In this document: positions 17,797 to 27,144 of the stretch, piece by piece | Numbering within the stretch: the first letter of the stretch is position 1 | Layout of the letters: each line of letters opens with the position of its first letter | Translations under genes and position numbers: made by a program | Notes under the pieces: generated by a model | What the model was told of the DNA's origin: nothing | Database searches by the model: none | Seen by the model: only the letters and a program-made list of their open reading frames with translations | DNA from: Corynebacterium sp. | Lineage (GTDB): Bacteria; Actinomycetota; Actinomycetes; Mycobacteriales; Mycobacteriaceae | Direction of reading: 5' to 3' | Length of the DNA: 64,000 nt | Assembly (NCBI RefSeq): GCF_030532965.1 | Contig: NZ_JAUNKC010000001.1 | Location: 1-64,000, forward strand

Positions 17797-18093
17797 ACTG
17801 GTGACTCCTCAAACTGCATAAAAAATTAACGTACCAACCCTACTCCACCAGGTGGGGGTAGCGCACCTTGCAGTCGAGATTGCGGCAAAAGTGAGGCGCT
17901 AAACACGTTATGGCCCCTCGACGCGGAAGCGTCACCCCAGCGCCCCAGTTGGCGGAAAACACGTGGGTAGACGGGATTCTTTCTTTCGCGACATCCCCTC
18001 AAACGGGCTAGAAAAAGCTTAACTAAAAATGAATTACGTGAGAATTTGCTGATAATTACACGGAGGTGATCTTGGGATTCTTGGGAAAATGCC
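17797..18093. other. Divergent intergenic region typA / secreted protein gene
   Basis: About 300 bases upstream of typA without a supported gene. A minus-strand open frame (17826-18104) has no binding site and low-complexity, basic content, so it was set aside. The region must contain the typA promoter. Confidence 0.4.
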
Positions 18094-18122
18094 TTGACAT
18101 ACAAAACAAACCTGTTAATTAT
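18094..18122 (+). promoter_or_regulatory. Candidate sigma-A-type promoter for the secreted protein gene
   Basis: TTGACA at 18094-18099 is followed after 17 bases by AATTAT (18117-18122, four of six match to TATAAT). It lies about 115 bases before the GTG start at 18236. Only sequence similarity supports it. Confidence 0.35.
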
Positions 18123-18235
18123 TGATACTTGAGTTAATTACTGTGACTAATGAGGTGAATGTTAAAGAAATCGATATTGTACGGTAAATACGTTTCCTCA
18201 TTTATTGCTTTGGTTCCCATGTGAAAGGTTGCCCT

Positions 18236-19018
18236 GTGCCACCACATCGTTATGCGTCCACCCGCAATGACCGCATCGCCCATACCCTCAGTCGCATCGC
18301 CGGTGCGATCACCGCAATTACCGTTTCAATTGCCAGCCCAACCCTAGCGGCGGCTGCCGATCATCAATCAGCGCCTGCCGCTGGTTCTTCCGGGTCTTCC
18401 GGTTCCAGCGTGATGGGCCCGGTGCTCAAGCTCAGCGACCTTTCCCCTATCGACGAATTAGGCCGCCCACGGCAACAACTTCTCGATCAAGCACGGCATT
18501 TCGCAACCACCACCCCGTTGCCGGATAACCTGCGCGCCACCATTCTCGCAGGTGTCGCATTCTACGAGGGATCGGACAAAGGGAGTGCCGATGTCCAATT
18601 GCCCGAAAACGGCCCCCGATTCAAGCAATTCTATTGGCCAACGGTTGCCAGCAAGTGCATCAATGCCAGCATGGATTCCGTCGGTTCCGGCATCGCGGTT
18701 CCCGGCCCTGCCGAAATCCCAGCTCCAGGCGCCAAGCCGGGCGAGACCTCATTCCTGTTCACCGCACTCGGCACCGGTAAACTGGCACATTCCGACATGA
18801 AGGTCCACTGGTTCAACATGAAGACCTTAAAGTTCGGAACCACCGCCTTGGGCTACAACGGAATTAACCCCGAAGGCCCAGCTACCGTGTCCGGCGTCGC
18901 CGAAACCGGAAGCGGACCGATTGTGGCTGTAATGGATGGGGCCATTGACACGATAGAAAAAGAAAGTAATGCTCACTGCTCGTTTATTCCAACGGCTGCT
19001 TTCTTTGAGGTGTACTAA
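18236..19018 (+). CDS. Exported protein, Rv1157c-like position
   Basis: About 260 residues. A Sec signal peptide spans roughly the first 40 residues (hydrophobic core AGAITAITVSIASPTLAAAA, cleavage likely after AAA), followed by a Ser/Gly-rich linker (SSGSSGSSV) and a conserved domain with two Cys (KCINAS and AHCSFIP) that may form a disulfide outside the cell. Start GTG 18236 has GAAAGG about seven bases before it; GTG 18221 is the alternative. It is followed immediately by the DUF402 gene, an arrangement known from Mycobacterium (Rv1157c next to Rv1156). The function is unknown; it is likely a cell-envelope protein. Confidence 0.7.
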   Translation: MPPHRYASTRNDRIAHTLSRIAGAITAITVSIASPTLAAAADHQSAPAAGSSGSSGSSVMGPVLKLSDLSPIDELGRPRQQLLDQARHFATTTPLPDNLRATILAGVAFYEGSDKGSADVQLPENGPRFKQFYWPTVASKCINASMDSVGSGIAVPGPAEIPAPGAKPGETSFLFTALGTGKLAHSDMKVHWFNMKTLKFGTTALGYNGINPEGPATVSGVAETGSGPIVAVMDGAIDTIEKESNAHCSFIPTAAFFEVY

Positions 19019-19552
19019 ATGACCGATCTCCATCCGGTGAAGGAAGAGACCTTTGACCTAAAGGCCAACACCAACGTTGACCCCAAAGGCTTCCTGCGCG
19101 CTGTCGATACCTACCGCGAAACCGACTTCGGACTGTATATGGCTCGGGGTGCGGATCATCCGAATTTTGGGTATCTGGAAAGCTGGCTTCTGCCTGAGCT
19201 TGGCTTGCGCGCAAATATCTTCCACTACCGCGATGGAGTAACCGAGCGCGAAGACATCTATATCGACGTCGTGGAAATTTCCGTCGAAGACGGCGTATGG
19301 ACCACCCGCGACCTTTACGTCGATCTCATCTGGAATGCTGGCGACGGCGTGGAAGTTGTCGACATCGACGAATTAGCCGCCGCCACCTCCGCCGGATTGA
19401 TCTCCGCCGAGGACGCCGAAAAGGCAATCGAAGCCACCTTGGCTGCCGTTGAAGGAATCACCCGCCACAACGACAATCCGACTGAGTGGATGAAATCTCA
19501 AGGCATCGATATCAATTGGGCTCAGGAAGTCAATCTGATTCCATCACTTTAG
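19019..19552 (+). CDS. DUF402 domain protein
   Basis: 177 residues, cytoplasmic. The core of DUF402 is visible: GYLESWLLPELGLRANIFHYR, an EDIYIDVVEI strand and DLYVDLIWNAGDGVEVVDIDEL, followed by a helical tail. DUF402 folds as a beta-barrel related to the FAU-1 RNA-binding domain and to nucleoside-phosphate phosphatases; the substrate of this one is unknown. The ATG directly follows the stop of the secreted-protein gene, so the two are co-translated. Order and neighbours match the mycobacterial pair Rv1156/Rv1157c. Confidence 0.82.
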   Translation: MTDLHPVKEETFDLKANTNVDPKGFLRAVDTYRETDFGLYMARGADHPNFGYLESWLLPELGLRANIFHYRDGVTEREDIYIDVVEISVEDGVWTTRDLYVDLIWNAGDGVEVVDIDELAAATSAGLISAEDAEKAIEATLAAVEGITRHNDNPTEWMKSQGIDINWAQEVNLIPSL

Positions 19553-19721
19553 GCCCCTACGCCTGGTACATCTGATACGTTAAAACTGCATATCGCATAT
19601 GCGCGTCACCCGAATCTGAATGTGAATCTGGGGAACTCCCCCTAAAGCCTTCACGATCCGAGTGACGTCGTTTCATTACATTCGCCATCTAAGACGCATT
19701 ACGAAAGCTAATTCTCGCTTC

Positions 19722-20075
19722 ATGAGCACCATTACCATCTACCACAATTCGCGATGTTCCAAATCACGCGCCGCGATTGACTACCTCGAAACCCACGCAC
19801 CGGATGCTGCGGTCACTGTCGTCAATTATCTTGATACCCCACCGACTGCCACTGAATTGAAAGAAATTTTCCGTCAAGCTGGCGTCTCCGCCCACGAAGC
19901 GATTCGTAGTGGCGAATCGGTGTATAAGGAATTAGCATTAAGTGAGTCAATGGCCGAGGATGAACTCATCGAGAAGATGGTGGCTAACCCCATCCTCATC
20001 GAGCGCCCCATTGTCGTTACTGAAAAGGGCGCAGTTATCGCCCGCCCCACTGAAAAAATCGCGGAGGTTTTATAA
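19722..20075 (+). CDS. arsC: ArsC-family arsenate reductase-like protein
   Basis: 117 residues, thioredoxin-fold ArsC of the glutaredoxin-coupled type. IYHNSRCSKSR places the active Cys at residue 12, and the C-terminal half has NPILIERPIVV with the Arg that helps bind the oxyanion. These enzymes reduce arsenate to arsenite; many relatives are general oxidoreductases. No arsenite pump or ArsR regulator is nearby, so the arsenate role is not proved. The start is ATG 19722 with a weak binding site; the frame is open further upstream. The protease gene begins three bases after its stop. Confidence 0.85.
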   Translation: MSTITIYHNSRCSKSRAAIDYLETHAPDAAVTVVNYLDTPPTATELKEIFRQAGVSAHEAIRSGESVYKELALSESMAEDELIEKMVANPILIERPIVVTEKGAVIARPTEKIAEVL

Positions 20076-20078
20076 CTC

Positions 20079-20888
20079 ATGCTGAACTGGATGAAGAAAA
20101 CTGCTGTCGCCGTTGCGGTCGCGGTAGCGTCGACAAGCATTATGCCAGCACCGGCAGAGGCGATCATGGGCGGCCGAGCCCAGTCCACCGATTCCTTGGC
20201 CCTGCTGTTCTTCGGTAAAGCTCAATGCTCCGGCACCGTCATCGCCCCAGATTGGGTCGTTACCGCAAAGCACTGCATCCACCAGGGTGACTCCGCCATT
20301 GTCATCAAGAAACAAACGCACTACCCCGCCGAGGCGATTCTGCACCCCAAAGACGACATCGCTTTGATTCGTCTCGATCGCCCGACGGACGCCGCACCGG
20401 CGAAGCTGTCCGGTTCTAACCTTCACCCCGGCGAGCGCGGCACCGTCGTCGGCTGGGGCGGCGGCGAATTCACCGGCGCGCTCATGGCGGATGCCGTCGT
20501 GCAACGCCGGGTGCACAACCTGCCAGCACCGCTGAATGACGTTACCGTCATCGAGTCCCAGATTGAGCGCGGCCGCATCGAATTCGGCGACTCCGGCGGA
20601 CCGTTTTTCGACGCCGACGGTCGGCTTGCGGGTGTTCAGTCCGCTGCGGCTGGCCCAGGCACCGTTGCTTTCCACGTTCCGGTCACTGAGCATATGGATT
20701 GGATTAGCCGCCATTCTGGCGTGCAGCGCACCCCAATTACGGATCAGCCAAGCGTAAATGTTGATTCCAAGGCGCACCCAACTTACGTGCCGCATCCTCG
20801 GTTCCCGGTAATCGGCAGCTCCGTCATCGAATCGCTGCTTAACTACAACTTCGATCTGCGCTACTTCCAGATGCCAAGCTCCAGCTAG
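20079..20888 (+). CDS. Exported trypsin-like serine protease
   Basis: 269 residues. A signal peptide (residues 1 to about 26, ending PAPAEA) is followed by IMGG, which resembles the IVGG mature end of trypsin. Catalytic residues are all present: His63 in TAKHC, Asp91 in DDIALI, and Ser172 in FGDSGGP. It belongs to the S1 family secreted by corynebacteria. No transmembrane anchor or PDZ domain is present, so it is probably released or loosely held at the cell wall. It starts three bases after arsC and ends before a clear terminator. Confidence 0.88.
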   Translation: MLNWMKKTAVAVAVAVASTSIMPAPAEAIMGGRAQSTDSLALLFFGKAQCSGTVIAPDWVVTAKHCIHQGDSAIVIKKQTHYPAEAILHPKDDIALIRLDRPTDAAPAKLSGSNLHPGERGTVVGWGGGEFTGALMADAVVQRRVHNLPAPLNDVTVIESQIERGRIEFGDSGGPFFDADGRLAGVQSAAAGPGTVAFHVPVTEHMDWISRHSGVQRTPITDQPSVNVDSKAHPTYVPHPRFPVIGSSVIESLLNYNFDLRYFQMPSSS

Positions 20889-20926
20889 AGCATTCAATCC
20901 GCCGCTAAAACCTCGGGCTACCACAT

Positions 20927-20960
20927 CGCCCGTCACCCCACACCGGTGACGGGCGTTTTT
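20927..20960 (+). terminator. Rho-independent terminator after the serine protease
   Basis: CGCCCGTCACC (20927-20937) pairs with GGTGACGGGCG (20945-20955) over a seven-base loop, followed directly by five T. It is a textbook terminator, 39 bases past the stop codon. Confidence 0.92.
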
Positions 20961-20972
20961 AGTGCCGCTACC

Positions 20973-21575
20973 CTACAACCAGCCGTTATCGCGCGCGATG
21001 CGGGCCGCCTCGTAGCGATTACTGGCCTGAGTCTTCGCGATGAGATGCGACTGGTGGTTGCGAACCGTGCCCTGGCTAAGATGTAGCTGCTTCGCGATCG
21101 TCGCGGTATCGGCACCGTTGATAACTAAGCGCGCCACGTCCACTTCCCGGTCGGTTAAAGGGCATTCCGGAACCGCCAGAAGTTCCGTTGCCAGTATCGG
21201 ATCGATGACCCGTAGCCCCGAATGCACCCGCCGAATCGCCTCCGCTAGTTGCTCCGGCGGCGTGTCTTTCACAACAAAACCATCCGCACCAGCGGCGAAG
21301 GCTTTACGCAGGTAACCGGGCCGCGCAAAGGTGGTGACGATGATGGCTTTGCAGGCCGGACGAGCGCGTTTTAATTCCGCCACCGCCTCGATTCCGCTCA
21401 TGCCCGGCATTTCAATGTCTACCAATGCAACATCAATCTGGTGTTCCTGTGCCAGAGGCGCGACCTCAGAACCAGTTCCTGCTTCGGCCGCCACCGCCAT
21501 GTCTGGTTCCAGGTTTAATAGCGCGACCAATGCGCCCCGCACTAATGCTTGATCGTCAGCTACCAGAATCCGCAT
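20973..21575 (-). CDS. NarL/LuxR-type response regulator
   Basis: 200 residues. The receiver domain (about 1-115) has acidic residues D7/D8, the phosphorylated Asp53 in VALVDIEMPG, Thr in IIVTTFARPG and Lys in VVKDTPPE. The C-terminal LuxR helix-turn-helix has LTDREVDVARLV and IAKQLHLSQGTVRNHQSHL. It is the partner of the kinase encoded just upstream, whose stop it overlaps. Start ATG 21575 (or 21578) has AGG upstream. It likely controls the ABC exporter genes of the same operon, as is usual for drug- or peptide-sensing modules of this kind. Confidence 0.9.
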   Translation of the reverse strand: MRILVADDQALVRGALVALLNLEPDMAVAAEAGTGSEVAPLAQEHQIDVALVDIEMPGMSGIEAVAELKRARPACKAIIVTTFARPGYLRKAFAAGADGFVVKDTPPEQLAEAIRRVHSGLRVIDPILATELLAVPECPLTDREVDVARLVINGADTATIAKQLHLSQGTVRNHQSHLIAKTQASNRYEAARIARDNGWL

Positions 21576-22674
21576 CATCAACCTGTCTTTCCGTCGCTGT
21601 AGCAAACGCTACCTCCAGCTGAGTGGCACCGGGGCGAGACGTCATCGTGAATGTGCCGCCAGATTCCGTCACCCGCTGTTCCAGGGCGAAAAGCCCGCCT
21701 CCCATTATGGCATCGGGGACACGAAAGCCTATTCCATCATCCGTGATAACCAGTCGATTCGGCGAAATATCAACGGTGACTGCGGTCGCCTGGGAATGGC
21801 GCACAATATTCGTGCCAGCCTCCCGTAACGCCCAACTGAAAACTGCTGCGGTTGCTGGTTCCAGCGATTCGGCCTGGTCGTGCACGCTAAGAACGATCCG
21901 CGCGGTGTCGAGGGCGCGTCGAAAAGCAAGCAACTCACCGGCGAAATCTGGTTGCCGCATTCGGGTAACCGTCGAACGGACTTCCGCCAAGCCGGTACGC
22001 GAAAGCTGGGCGATCTCCTGCATCTCGGCTCGGGCGCGTACCGGGTCTACGTCGATGGAACGAGCAGCCAGTTCCGCCTTGAGGTTAATCACGGTCAAGG
22101 TGTGGCCTAAAACGTCGTGGACGTCCCTGGCTATAGCTTCTCGCTGGTGAACCAACTGTAATTCCGCAGTAAGTTCGCGTTTATTCGCGGACCAAATATC
22201 GACCAAGGCAAGTCCGAAAATCAATCCTGGTAATACAACGGTGATTACCAGAAAGTATTCAATGTATTCCGGTTTCGTCAGCACCGCGAAAACCGTCGCC
22301 AACGCGGAGGTAAGCGCCACGCATAGCCCGGCGATGCGCGGTTTCAGATTGAAGGAAAAATACGCCGTCATGAAGGGCGTGAAACTCACCGCCGCTGCGC
22401 CAACCACCGGGAGCACGCACAGAATCAACCCGAATAAAATCACCGCATAAAACGTTATCTGCCAGCTTCGACGCCAGTGCGCGGGATACACCCCAATAGC
22501 ACCGCAAGCGAAGAAATAGCTGGCAGAAAACAACAAGAACACGACGACGGTATACACCATCGCCGGTAGCGGCAGCCGCGCGGTGGTTTCCCACATCGCG
22601 ACTGCCAGAAACGGCAACCAAATTCCGGCGTAGGCGGCTGCCTCCATGGAGAATCGGCTGCCTGGTTTCATCAT
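21556..22674 (-). CDS. Sensor histidine kinase, HisKA_3 type
   Basis: 372 residues. Five to six membrane helices fill the first about 150 residues, with short loops and no large outer sensor domain. Then comes a HisKA_3 dimerisation helix with REAIARDVHDVLGHTL, where the His in RDVHD is phosphorylated, and an HATPase_c domain ending in DDGIGF and GLFALEQRV. The ATG at 22674 overlaps the stop of the permease gene (ATGA). The lack of an outer domain and the link to an ABC exporter suggest that it senses membrane or envelope stress, possibly with the transporter acting as sensor (inference). Confidence 0.9.
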   Translation of the reverse strand: MMKPGSRFSMEAAAYAGIWLPFLAVAMWETTARLPLPAMVYTVVVFLLFSASYFFACGAIGVYPAHWRRSWQITFYAVILFGLILCVLPVVGAAAVSFTPFMTAYFSFNLKPRIAGLCVALTSALATVFAVLTKPEYIEYFLVITVVLPGLIFGLALVDIWSANKRELTAELQLVHQREAIARDVHDVLGHTLTVINLKAELAARSIDVDPVRARAEMQEIAQLSRTGLAEVRSTVTRMRQPDFAGELLAFRRALDTARIVLSVHDQAESLEPATAAVFSWALREAGTNIVRHSQATAVTVDISPNRLVITDDGIGFRVPDAIMGGGLFALEQRVTESGGTFTMTSRPGATQLEVAFATATERQVDDADSGS

Positions 22675-23432
22675 CGATTTCGATCCCGTCTGGATAAGAT
22701 GACCGCCACTACCACGAAGATTACTGACCATACCGCCAGATTAACCCCGGCCATCCACATGGGTATCGATTCGTCGAAACCGGAGTCCAGCACGTGGGTG
22801 TTTTCCGCTACTGGATACCTGGCGAGCATCGCCGCACCGAACATGGGGGTAAAGACCGCCCAATTAAGCAGGGTTTTCGACAGCGGCATCAGCAGGTTTC
22901 CGGCAAAGCCGAGCAAGACGACGGTGGTTGCGGCCACACCGATGGTGGTCGGGGTAGGAACCAACTGCGCCCAAATAAGGCCATAGAAACCGAACGGTAC
23001 GCTAACTGCCCAGGTGATGACGAACGCGGTGAGCCAACCAATGCCATCGATCTGCGCGCCCGTGAGGTAGCCGGTGATGAATACCGCCAGCACCGGAAAC
23101 AGGCTAAAGAGCAAAACAGCTATCGCTTGGGCGATGATGTGTGTGCTCATCGATAGTGGCGTGGTGCCGAGCATCCGACCCCAGCCGGAAAAATGATCGA
23201 CCACGGACATCGCGGAGGTACTGACCGCCGCCGTTACCCCACCGTAAAGCGCTATTCCGACCAGAATATAGGCGCTGGCGGTGCCGTGGCTTAGCCGCGT
23301 AGCGCCGTAATCTGGCGCCGCGCCGATCACCAGGTACATGATGACCGGAAGTCCGATGGAGAAAAAGACATTTGCCTTATCCTTAAACGGCCGGGCTATG
23401 GATAAGAGAACGTAATCGCGATTCTTAATCAT
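22671..23432 (-). CDS. ABC-2 type exporter permease
   Basis: 253 residues with six predicted membrane helices and no other domain, typical of ABC-2 membrane subunits of drug or peptide exporters. The N-terminus MIKNRDYVLLSIARPF is the usual amphipathic cytoplasmic lead. The start ATG at 23432 overlaps the end of the ATPase gene by eight bases; the frame is open further upstream to 23477. Together with 23425-24348 it forms a complete exporter. Substrate unknown. Confidence 0.87.
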   Translation of the reverse strand: MIKNRDYVLLSIARPFKDKANVFFSIGLPVIMYLVIGAAPDYGATRLSHGTASAYILVGIALYGGVTAAVSTSAMSVVDHFSGWGRMLGTTPLSMSTHIIAQAIAVLLFSLFPVLAVFITGYLTGAQIDGIGWLTAFVITWAVSVPFGFYGLIWAQLVPTPTTIGVAATTVVLLGFAGNLLMPLSKTLLNWAVFTPMFGAAMLARYPVAENTHVLDSGFDESIPMWMAGVNLAVWSVIFVVVAVILSRRDRNR

Positions 23433-24348
23433 TGCTTCCCTCCAATTCCGCAAAAATTTCGTCCAGGCTGGTGGCATAAATTCGCAGATTCGACACCCCT
23501 GGTTGGGCTAGCAGAAACCGCGCCGCCGCGTCCGAATCGCTCGTTAGCAGCCGGTACGTGTCCCCAATCTGGGTGAGGGACTGCGCCGCGGTGTGCTTTT
23601 CAACGGCTTCCAGGTCGACCGCGGTACCGCTAGCCTTAAATTCCACCGTTACCCGGCCCTCCGTTCCGAAAACCGAATGCGGCGCACCGTCTCCTACTAC
23701 TTTTCCATTGCTCAGCAAGATCACCCGGTGGGCGAAGTCCTCTGCTTCTTTCAAATAATGGGTGGAAAACACAATGGTGGTGCCGTTTTTGGCGATCTGG
23801 TGCAGCATCGACCACAGCCGGGACCGACTGGCCGGATCCATGCCGCTCGTAGGTTCGTCGAGGATCAGCAACGCGGGCTGTCCAATCAACGCCAGCGCCA
23901 ATTTCAGGCGCTGTTGTTCGCCACCGGAGCACTTCGAGATTTTGCGGTCCGCAATCGAGACGAGATCGCAAAACTCCAGTGCTTGTTCCACCGGCATGGG
24001 ATTGTCATACACCGAGGCGATCATGCGGATGACGGAGCGGACCGTCTCGTTAGGCAAAAGCCCGCCGGTTTGCAGCATCGTACCCACCAGGCCTTGGGCT
24101 ACCGCCTGGCGGGGTGGCAACCCAAACATCCATACTTCTCCCGCTGTCGGCGAGGTTAGGCCAACGACCATATCCATCAGCGTGGTCTTACCCGCGCCGT
24201 TTTTGCCAAGAACCGCGACTACTTCCTTCTGGCGAATCTCTAGGTCCACCCCCGCGACCGCGACAACTGAACCACCCTTGAACGTTTTTTCCAGGGCGCA
24301 AGCCGAGACCGCGGCTGGTTGGGAACCATCACGTATTGTTTTTTCCAT
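23425..24348 (-). CDS. ABC exporter ATP-binding subunit
   Basis: 307 residues, DrrA/CcmA-type. Walker A GKNGAGKTTL, Q-loop MLQTGG, signature KCSGGEQQRLKLALAL (CSGGE instead of LSGGQ), Walker B LLILDEPTSGMDP, and the switch His in VFSTHYLKE. About 80 residues follow the ATPase domain (VTVEFKASGT...), typical of drug-export ATPases. It is the first gene of a four-gene operon: ATPase, permease, kinase, regulator, all overlapping. Start ATG 24348 follows an AGGGG that is very close, so the translation start is not certain. Confidence 0.88.
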   Translation of the reverse strand: MEKTIRDGSQPAAVSACALEKTFKGGSVVAVAGVDLEIRQKEVVAVLGKNGAGKTTLMDMVVGLTSPTAGEVWMFGLPPRQAVAQGLVGTMLQTGGLLPNETVRSVIRMIASVYDNPMPVEQALEFCDLVSIADRKISKCSGGEQQRLKLALALIGQPALLILDEPTSGMDPASRSRLWSMLHQIAKNGTTIVFSTHYLKEAEDFAHRVILLSNGKVVGDGAPHSVFGTEGRVTVEFKASGTAVDLEAVEKHTAAQSLTQIGDTYRLLTSDSDAAARFLLAQPGVSNLRIYATSLDEIFAELEGSND

Positions 24349-24466
24349 ACCCCTAATCTCAATCGATTTTTCAAGTCGGTGCACATAACAAAGGTCACAA
24401 TCTTCCCATGATTATTGTCATGGGTAGATTGCGACCAAAAGCAAGGCTCAACCGGCTGAATGCTGG

Positions 24467-26164
24467 TTAAATATTAGTCCCCAATTCGATGCCCAAGCCT
24501 GGGACAGAATTGATCAGATCCCGAGTGTATTCCTGCTGCGCGTTGCTGAAAATATCGTTGGTTTCGCCGTGCTCCACCAATTTGCCTTTCTGCATCACCG
24601 CCACTTCGTCGGCGGTCTGGCGCACCACCGCCAAATCGTGGGTGATAAACAGGTAACTCAAATTGAGTTCAGATTGGAGGTCCGCCAGCAATTGCAGAAT
24701 CTGATTCTGCACCAACACGTCCAAGGCGGAGACGGCTTCGTCCAGCACAACCACTTCGGGTTTCAGCGCCAAGGCACGAGCCACCGCGATTCGTTGCCGC
24801 TGCCCACCGGAAAGCTCATTGGGGTACCGGCGCATAGCCGAACGCGGCATAGCCACCATATCCAGTAGCTCAGCCACCCACGCCTCGCGTTCTTTGCGGT
24901 TGCCGACCTTATGCACCACAAGTGGCTCTTCGATGCACCGATAGATCGAATACATCGGGTCCAAGGAACCATACGGGTTTTGGAAGACCACCTGTAGTTT
25001 GCGACGCATGTCGAACAATTGCTTTTCATTTAACGTCGACAGGTCAGTTCCCTTGTAGTACACCTTGCCGCTGGTGGGGTCTAGCAAGTTCAAGATCATA
25101 TTCGCCACGGTGGATTTGCCCGAACCGGACTCACCCACCAACGCCAGCGTGGTGCCTTTTTTCAAGCCGAAACTGACGTTATCAACGGCGGTGAACTCGC
25201 CCTTTTCGCCCCGGCTGCCCCGCACATTGAAGACCCGGGTGAGGTTTTCCACCCGGATGATCTCTTCCGCATCCAGGTTGTGCTCGTGCGAGAGCAATTC
25301 GGAAGACTCAATGCCTTTCTCCGTAGCCGACTGGATACGCGCGGATGCCAGCGACGGCGCTGCCTTGACCAATCGTTGGGTGTACGGGTGTTGCGGGTTA
25401 CGCAGAATATCGAGGCTCGGCCCGGATTCCACCACCCGGCCCCGGTGCATCACCACGAGGTGTTCGGCGCGCTCGGCGGCCAAGCCCAGGTCGTGGGTGA
25501 TAAACAGCACTGCGGTTCCCAATTCGGCGGTGAGGTGATCCAGGTGGTCCAAAATCCGCTTCTGTACCGTCACGTCCAGGGCGGAGGTCGGTTCGTCGGC
25601 GATCAGCAGCTTCGGGCGCGCCGCCAACCCCATCGCGATCAAGGCACGCTGGCGCATACCGCCGGAGAACTCGTGCGGGTATTGCTTGGCGCGCCTGGTA
25701 GCGTCCGGCAAACCTGCTTCTTCAAGCAGCGTGGCTACGCGGGCATCCATCTCTGGCTTCGGCACAATGTTATTGGCCCGCAGCGATTCCTTGATCTGGG
25801 TGCCTACCCGCCAGACCGGATTGAGGTTACTCATGGGGTCTTGGGGCACAAGCCCGATCTGGGAGCCCCGGTACTCGACCATTTGTTTCTCGTCGAGGGC
25901 GGCGAGGTCGGTGCCGTCGAAAAGTATCCGGCCACCAGTCACTTTGCCGGTACCGGGCAGCAACCCGATAATCGACATCGCGGTGGTGGATTTACCGGAA
26001 CCCGATTCGCCCACGATCGCCACGGACTGGCCGGGATAAATGGTGAGGTTAACGCCGCGAACCGCGTCGACCGTTCCGGTGGAAGAGGAGAAGGAAATTT
26101 TTAAATCCTGCAGTTCCAGCAGCGGCTTTAAGGTCGCGTTAGTAGGAAGGGTCGTATCAGTCAT
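24467..26164 (-). CDS. dppD: Fused dipeptide/oligopeptide ABC importer ATPase (DppD-DppF type)
   Basis: 565 residues carrying two complete ATPase domains in one chain. Both have Walker A GESGSGKST (about residues 53 and 345), both have LSGGQ-type signatures (FSGGMRQRALIA and LSGGQRQRIAVA), and both have Walker B (LLIADEPTSALD and VVLDEAVSALD). The oligopeptide-transporter C-terminal motifs after each ATPase (HPYTQRLVKAAPS) are present. It energises uptake of peptides through the permeases encoded just upstream. GGGGAG precedes ATG 26164. It is the last gene of the dppABC(DF) operon. Confidence 0.92.
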   Translation of the reverse strand: MTDTTLPTNATLKPLLELQDLKISFSSSTGTVDAVRGVNLTIYPGQSVAIVGESGSGKSTTAMSIIGLLPGTGKVTGGRILFDGTDLAALDEKQMVEYRGSQIGLVPQDPMSNLNPVWRVGTQIKESLRANNIVPKPEMDARVATLLEEAGLPDATRRAKQYPHEFSGGMRQRALIAMGLAARPKLLIADEPTSALDVTVQKRILDHLDHLTAELGTAVLFITHDLGLAAERAEHLVVMHRGRVVESGPSLDILRNPQHPYTQRLVKAAPSLASARIQSATEKGIESSELLSHEHNLDAEEIIRVENLTRVFNVRGSRGEKGEFTAVDNVSFGLKKGTTLALVGESGSGKSTVANMILNLLDPTSGKVYYKGTDLSTLNEKQLFDMRRKLQVVFQNPYGSLDPMYSIYRCIEEPLVVHKVGNRKEREAWVAELLDMVAMPRSAMRRYPNELSGGQRQRIAVARALALKPEVVVLDEAVSALDVLVQNQILQLLADLQSELNLSYLFITHDLAVVRQTADEVAVMQKGKLVEHGETNDIFSNAQQEYTRDLINSVPGLGIELGTNI

Positions 26165-26181
26165 TTTCTTTTTCTCCCCTT

Positions 26182-27144
26182 CTATTTGGTTTTCCGGGAC
26201 TTAGGATCAAGAGCGTCGCGGACAACGTCGCCCATCATGATGAAGCTCAGCACCGTCATGCCGAGGGCTAGTGCGGGATAGAACAACACCATGGGATTCG
26301 AGCGCAGCGATGCTTGGCCTTTAGCAATATCCCCACCCCAGGAAACAATCGTGGTGGGCAAGCCAATACCCAGGAAGGATAAGGTTGCCTCAGCGACGAT
26401 GAAGGTTCCCAGTGCCACAGTGGCATACACGATGATCGGTGCCGCCGCATTTGGCAAAATGTGCTGACTGAGGATCTGCCATTTCGACGCGCCCACCGCG
26501 CGGGCGGCTGTGACGAATTCTTCATTCTTAGTCGATAGCACCGCACCACGGGTGATGCGGGCGATGTTTGTCCAACCGAACATCGCCAGCACAATAACCA
26601 CCGTCACGATCGTGCGGTGTTCTTTGAATACCTGCATGACGACGATCGCGGCCAGCACCAGCGGAACCGCGTAGAACACGTCCGTGATACGGGAGAGCAG
26701 CCCGTCTAAGAACCCGCCGAAATACCCGGCCAGGGCCCCGATCGTGGTGCCGATAATGACGACCGCGATGGAGGTAAGCAGCCCCACCGATACCGACGCC
26801 CGGGCCCCGTAAACCATGCGGGCATAAATATCGCAGCCTTGGCGATCGAAGCCGAACGGGTGGCCGGATTCGGAGCCTGCCAGCGATTTGGACAGTTGGC
26901 AGAACCGCGGATCAGTTGCGGTGAATAATTGCGGGAATAACGCAAGCGCCACCGCCAGCACGATCAACGCGGCGGAAACCCAAAACAGTGGCCGCTTGCG
27001 CAGATAGCGCCACGCTTCACCCCATACGCTGGTGGGGGCGGATTCGTCTGCTACCGCATCTACTGCACCGAGTCCGGTTTCGTCTGTTTCCGCGACGTAG
27101 CGTTCCTGGCCCGGAAGCACCATCTTTTTCTCATCTTTATGCAT
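26182..27144 (-). CDS. dppC: Peptide ABC importer permease DppC
   Basis: 320 residues: a 55-residue charged N-terminus, one helix (about 59-79), then a binding-protein-dependent permease domain with five helices and the EAA loop (EEFVTAARAVGASKWQILSQHILPN) that contacts the ATPase. It ends DALDPKSRK, typical of DppC. The ATG at 27144 overlaps the end of dppB by eight bases (ATGCATAA), so the subunits are coupled. Together with dppB it forms the membrane channel for peptide uptake. Confidence 0.92.
   Translation of the reverse strand: MHKDEKKMVLPGQERYVAETDETGLGAVDAVADESAPTSVWGEAWRYLRKRPLFWVSAALIVLAVALALFPQLFTATDPRFCQLSKSLAGSESGHPFGFDRQGCDIYARMVYGARASVSVGLLTSIAVVIIGTTIGALAGYFGGFLDGLLSRITDVFYAVPLVLAAIVVMQVFKEHRTIVTVVIVLAMFGWTNIARITRGAVLSTKNEEFVTAARAVGASKWQILSQHILPNAAAPIIVYATVALGTFIVAEATLSFLGIGLPTTIVSWGGDIAKGQASLRSNPMVLFYPALALGMTVLSFIMMGDVVRDALDPKSRKTK

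Noticed and set aside
17826..18104. 92-residue minus-strand open frame upstream of typA
   Set aside because: Low-complexity basic text without a binding site; it overlaps the likely promoter region.
20070..20936. 288-residue minus-strand open frame
   Set aside because: Antisense shadow of the serine protease gene, whose catalytic triad and signal peptide show the true strand.
25280..26104. 274-residue plus-strand open frame
   Set aside because: Antisense shadow of the fused peptide transporter ATPase.
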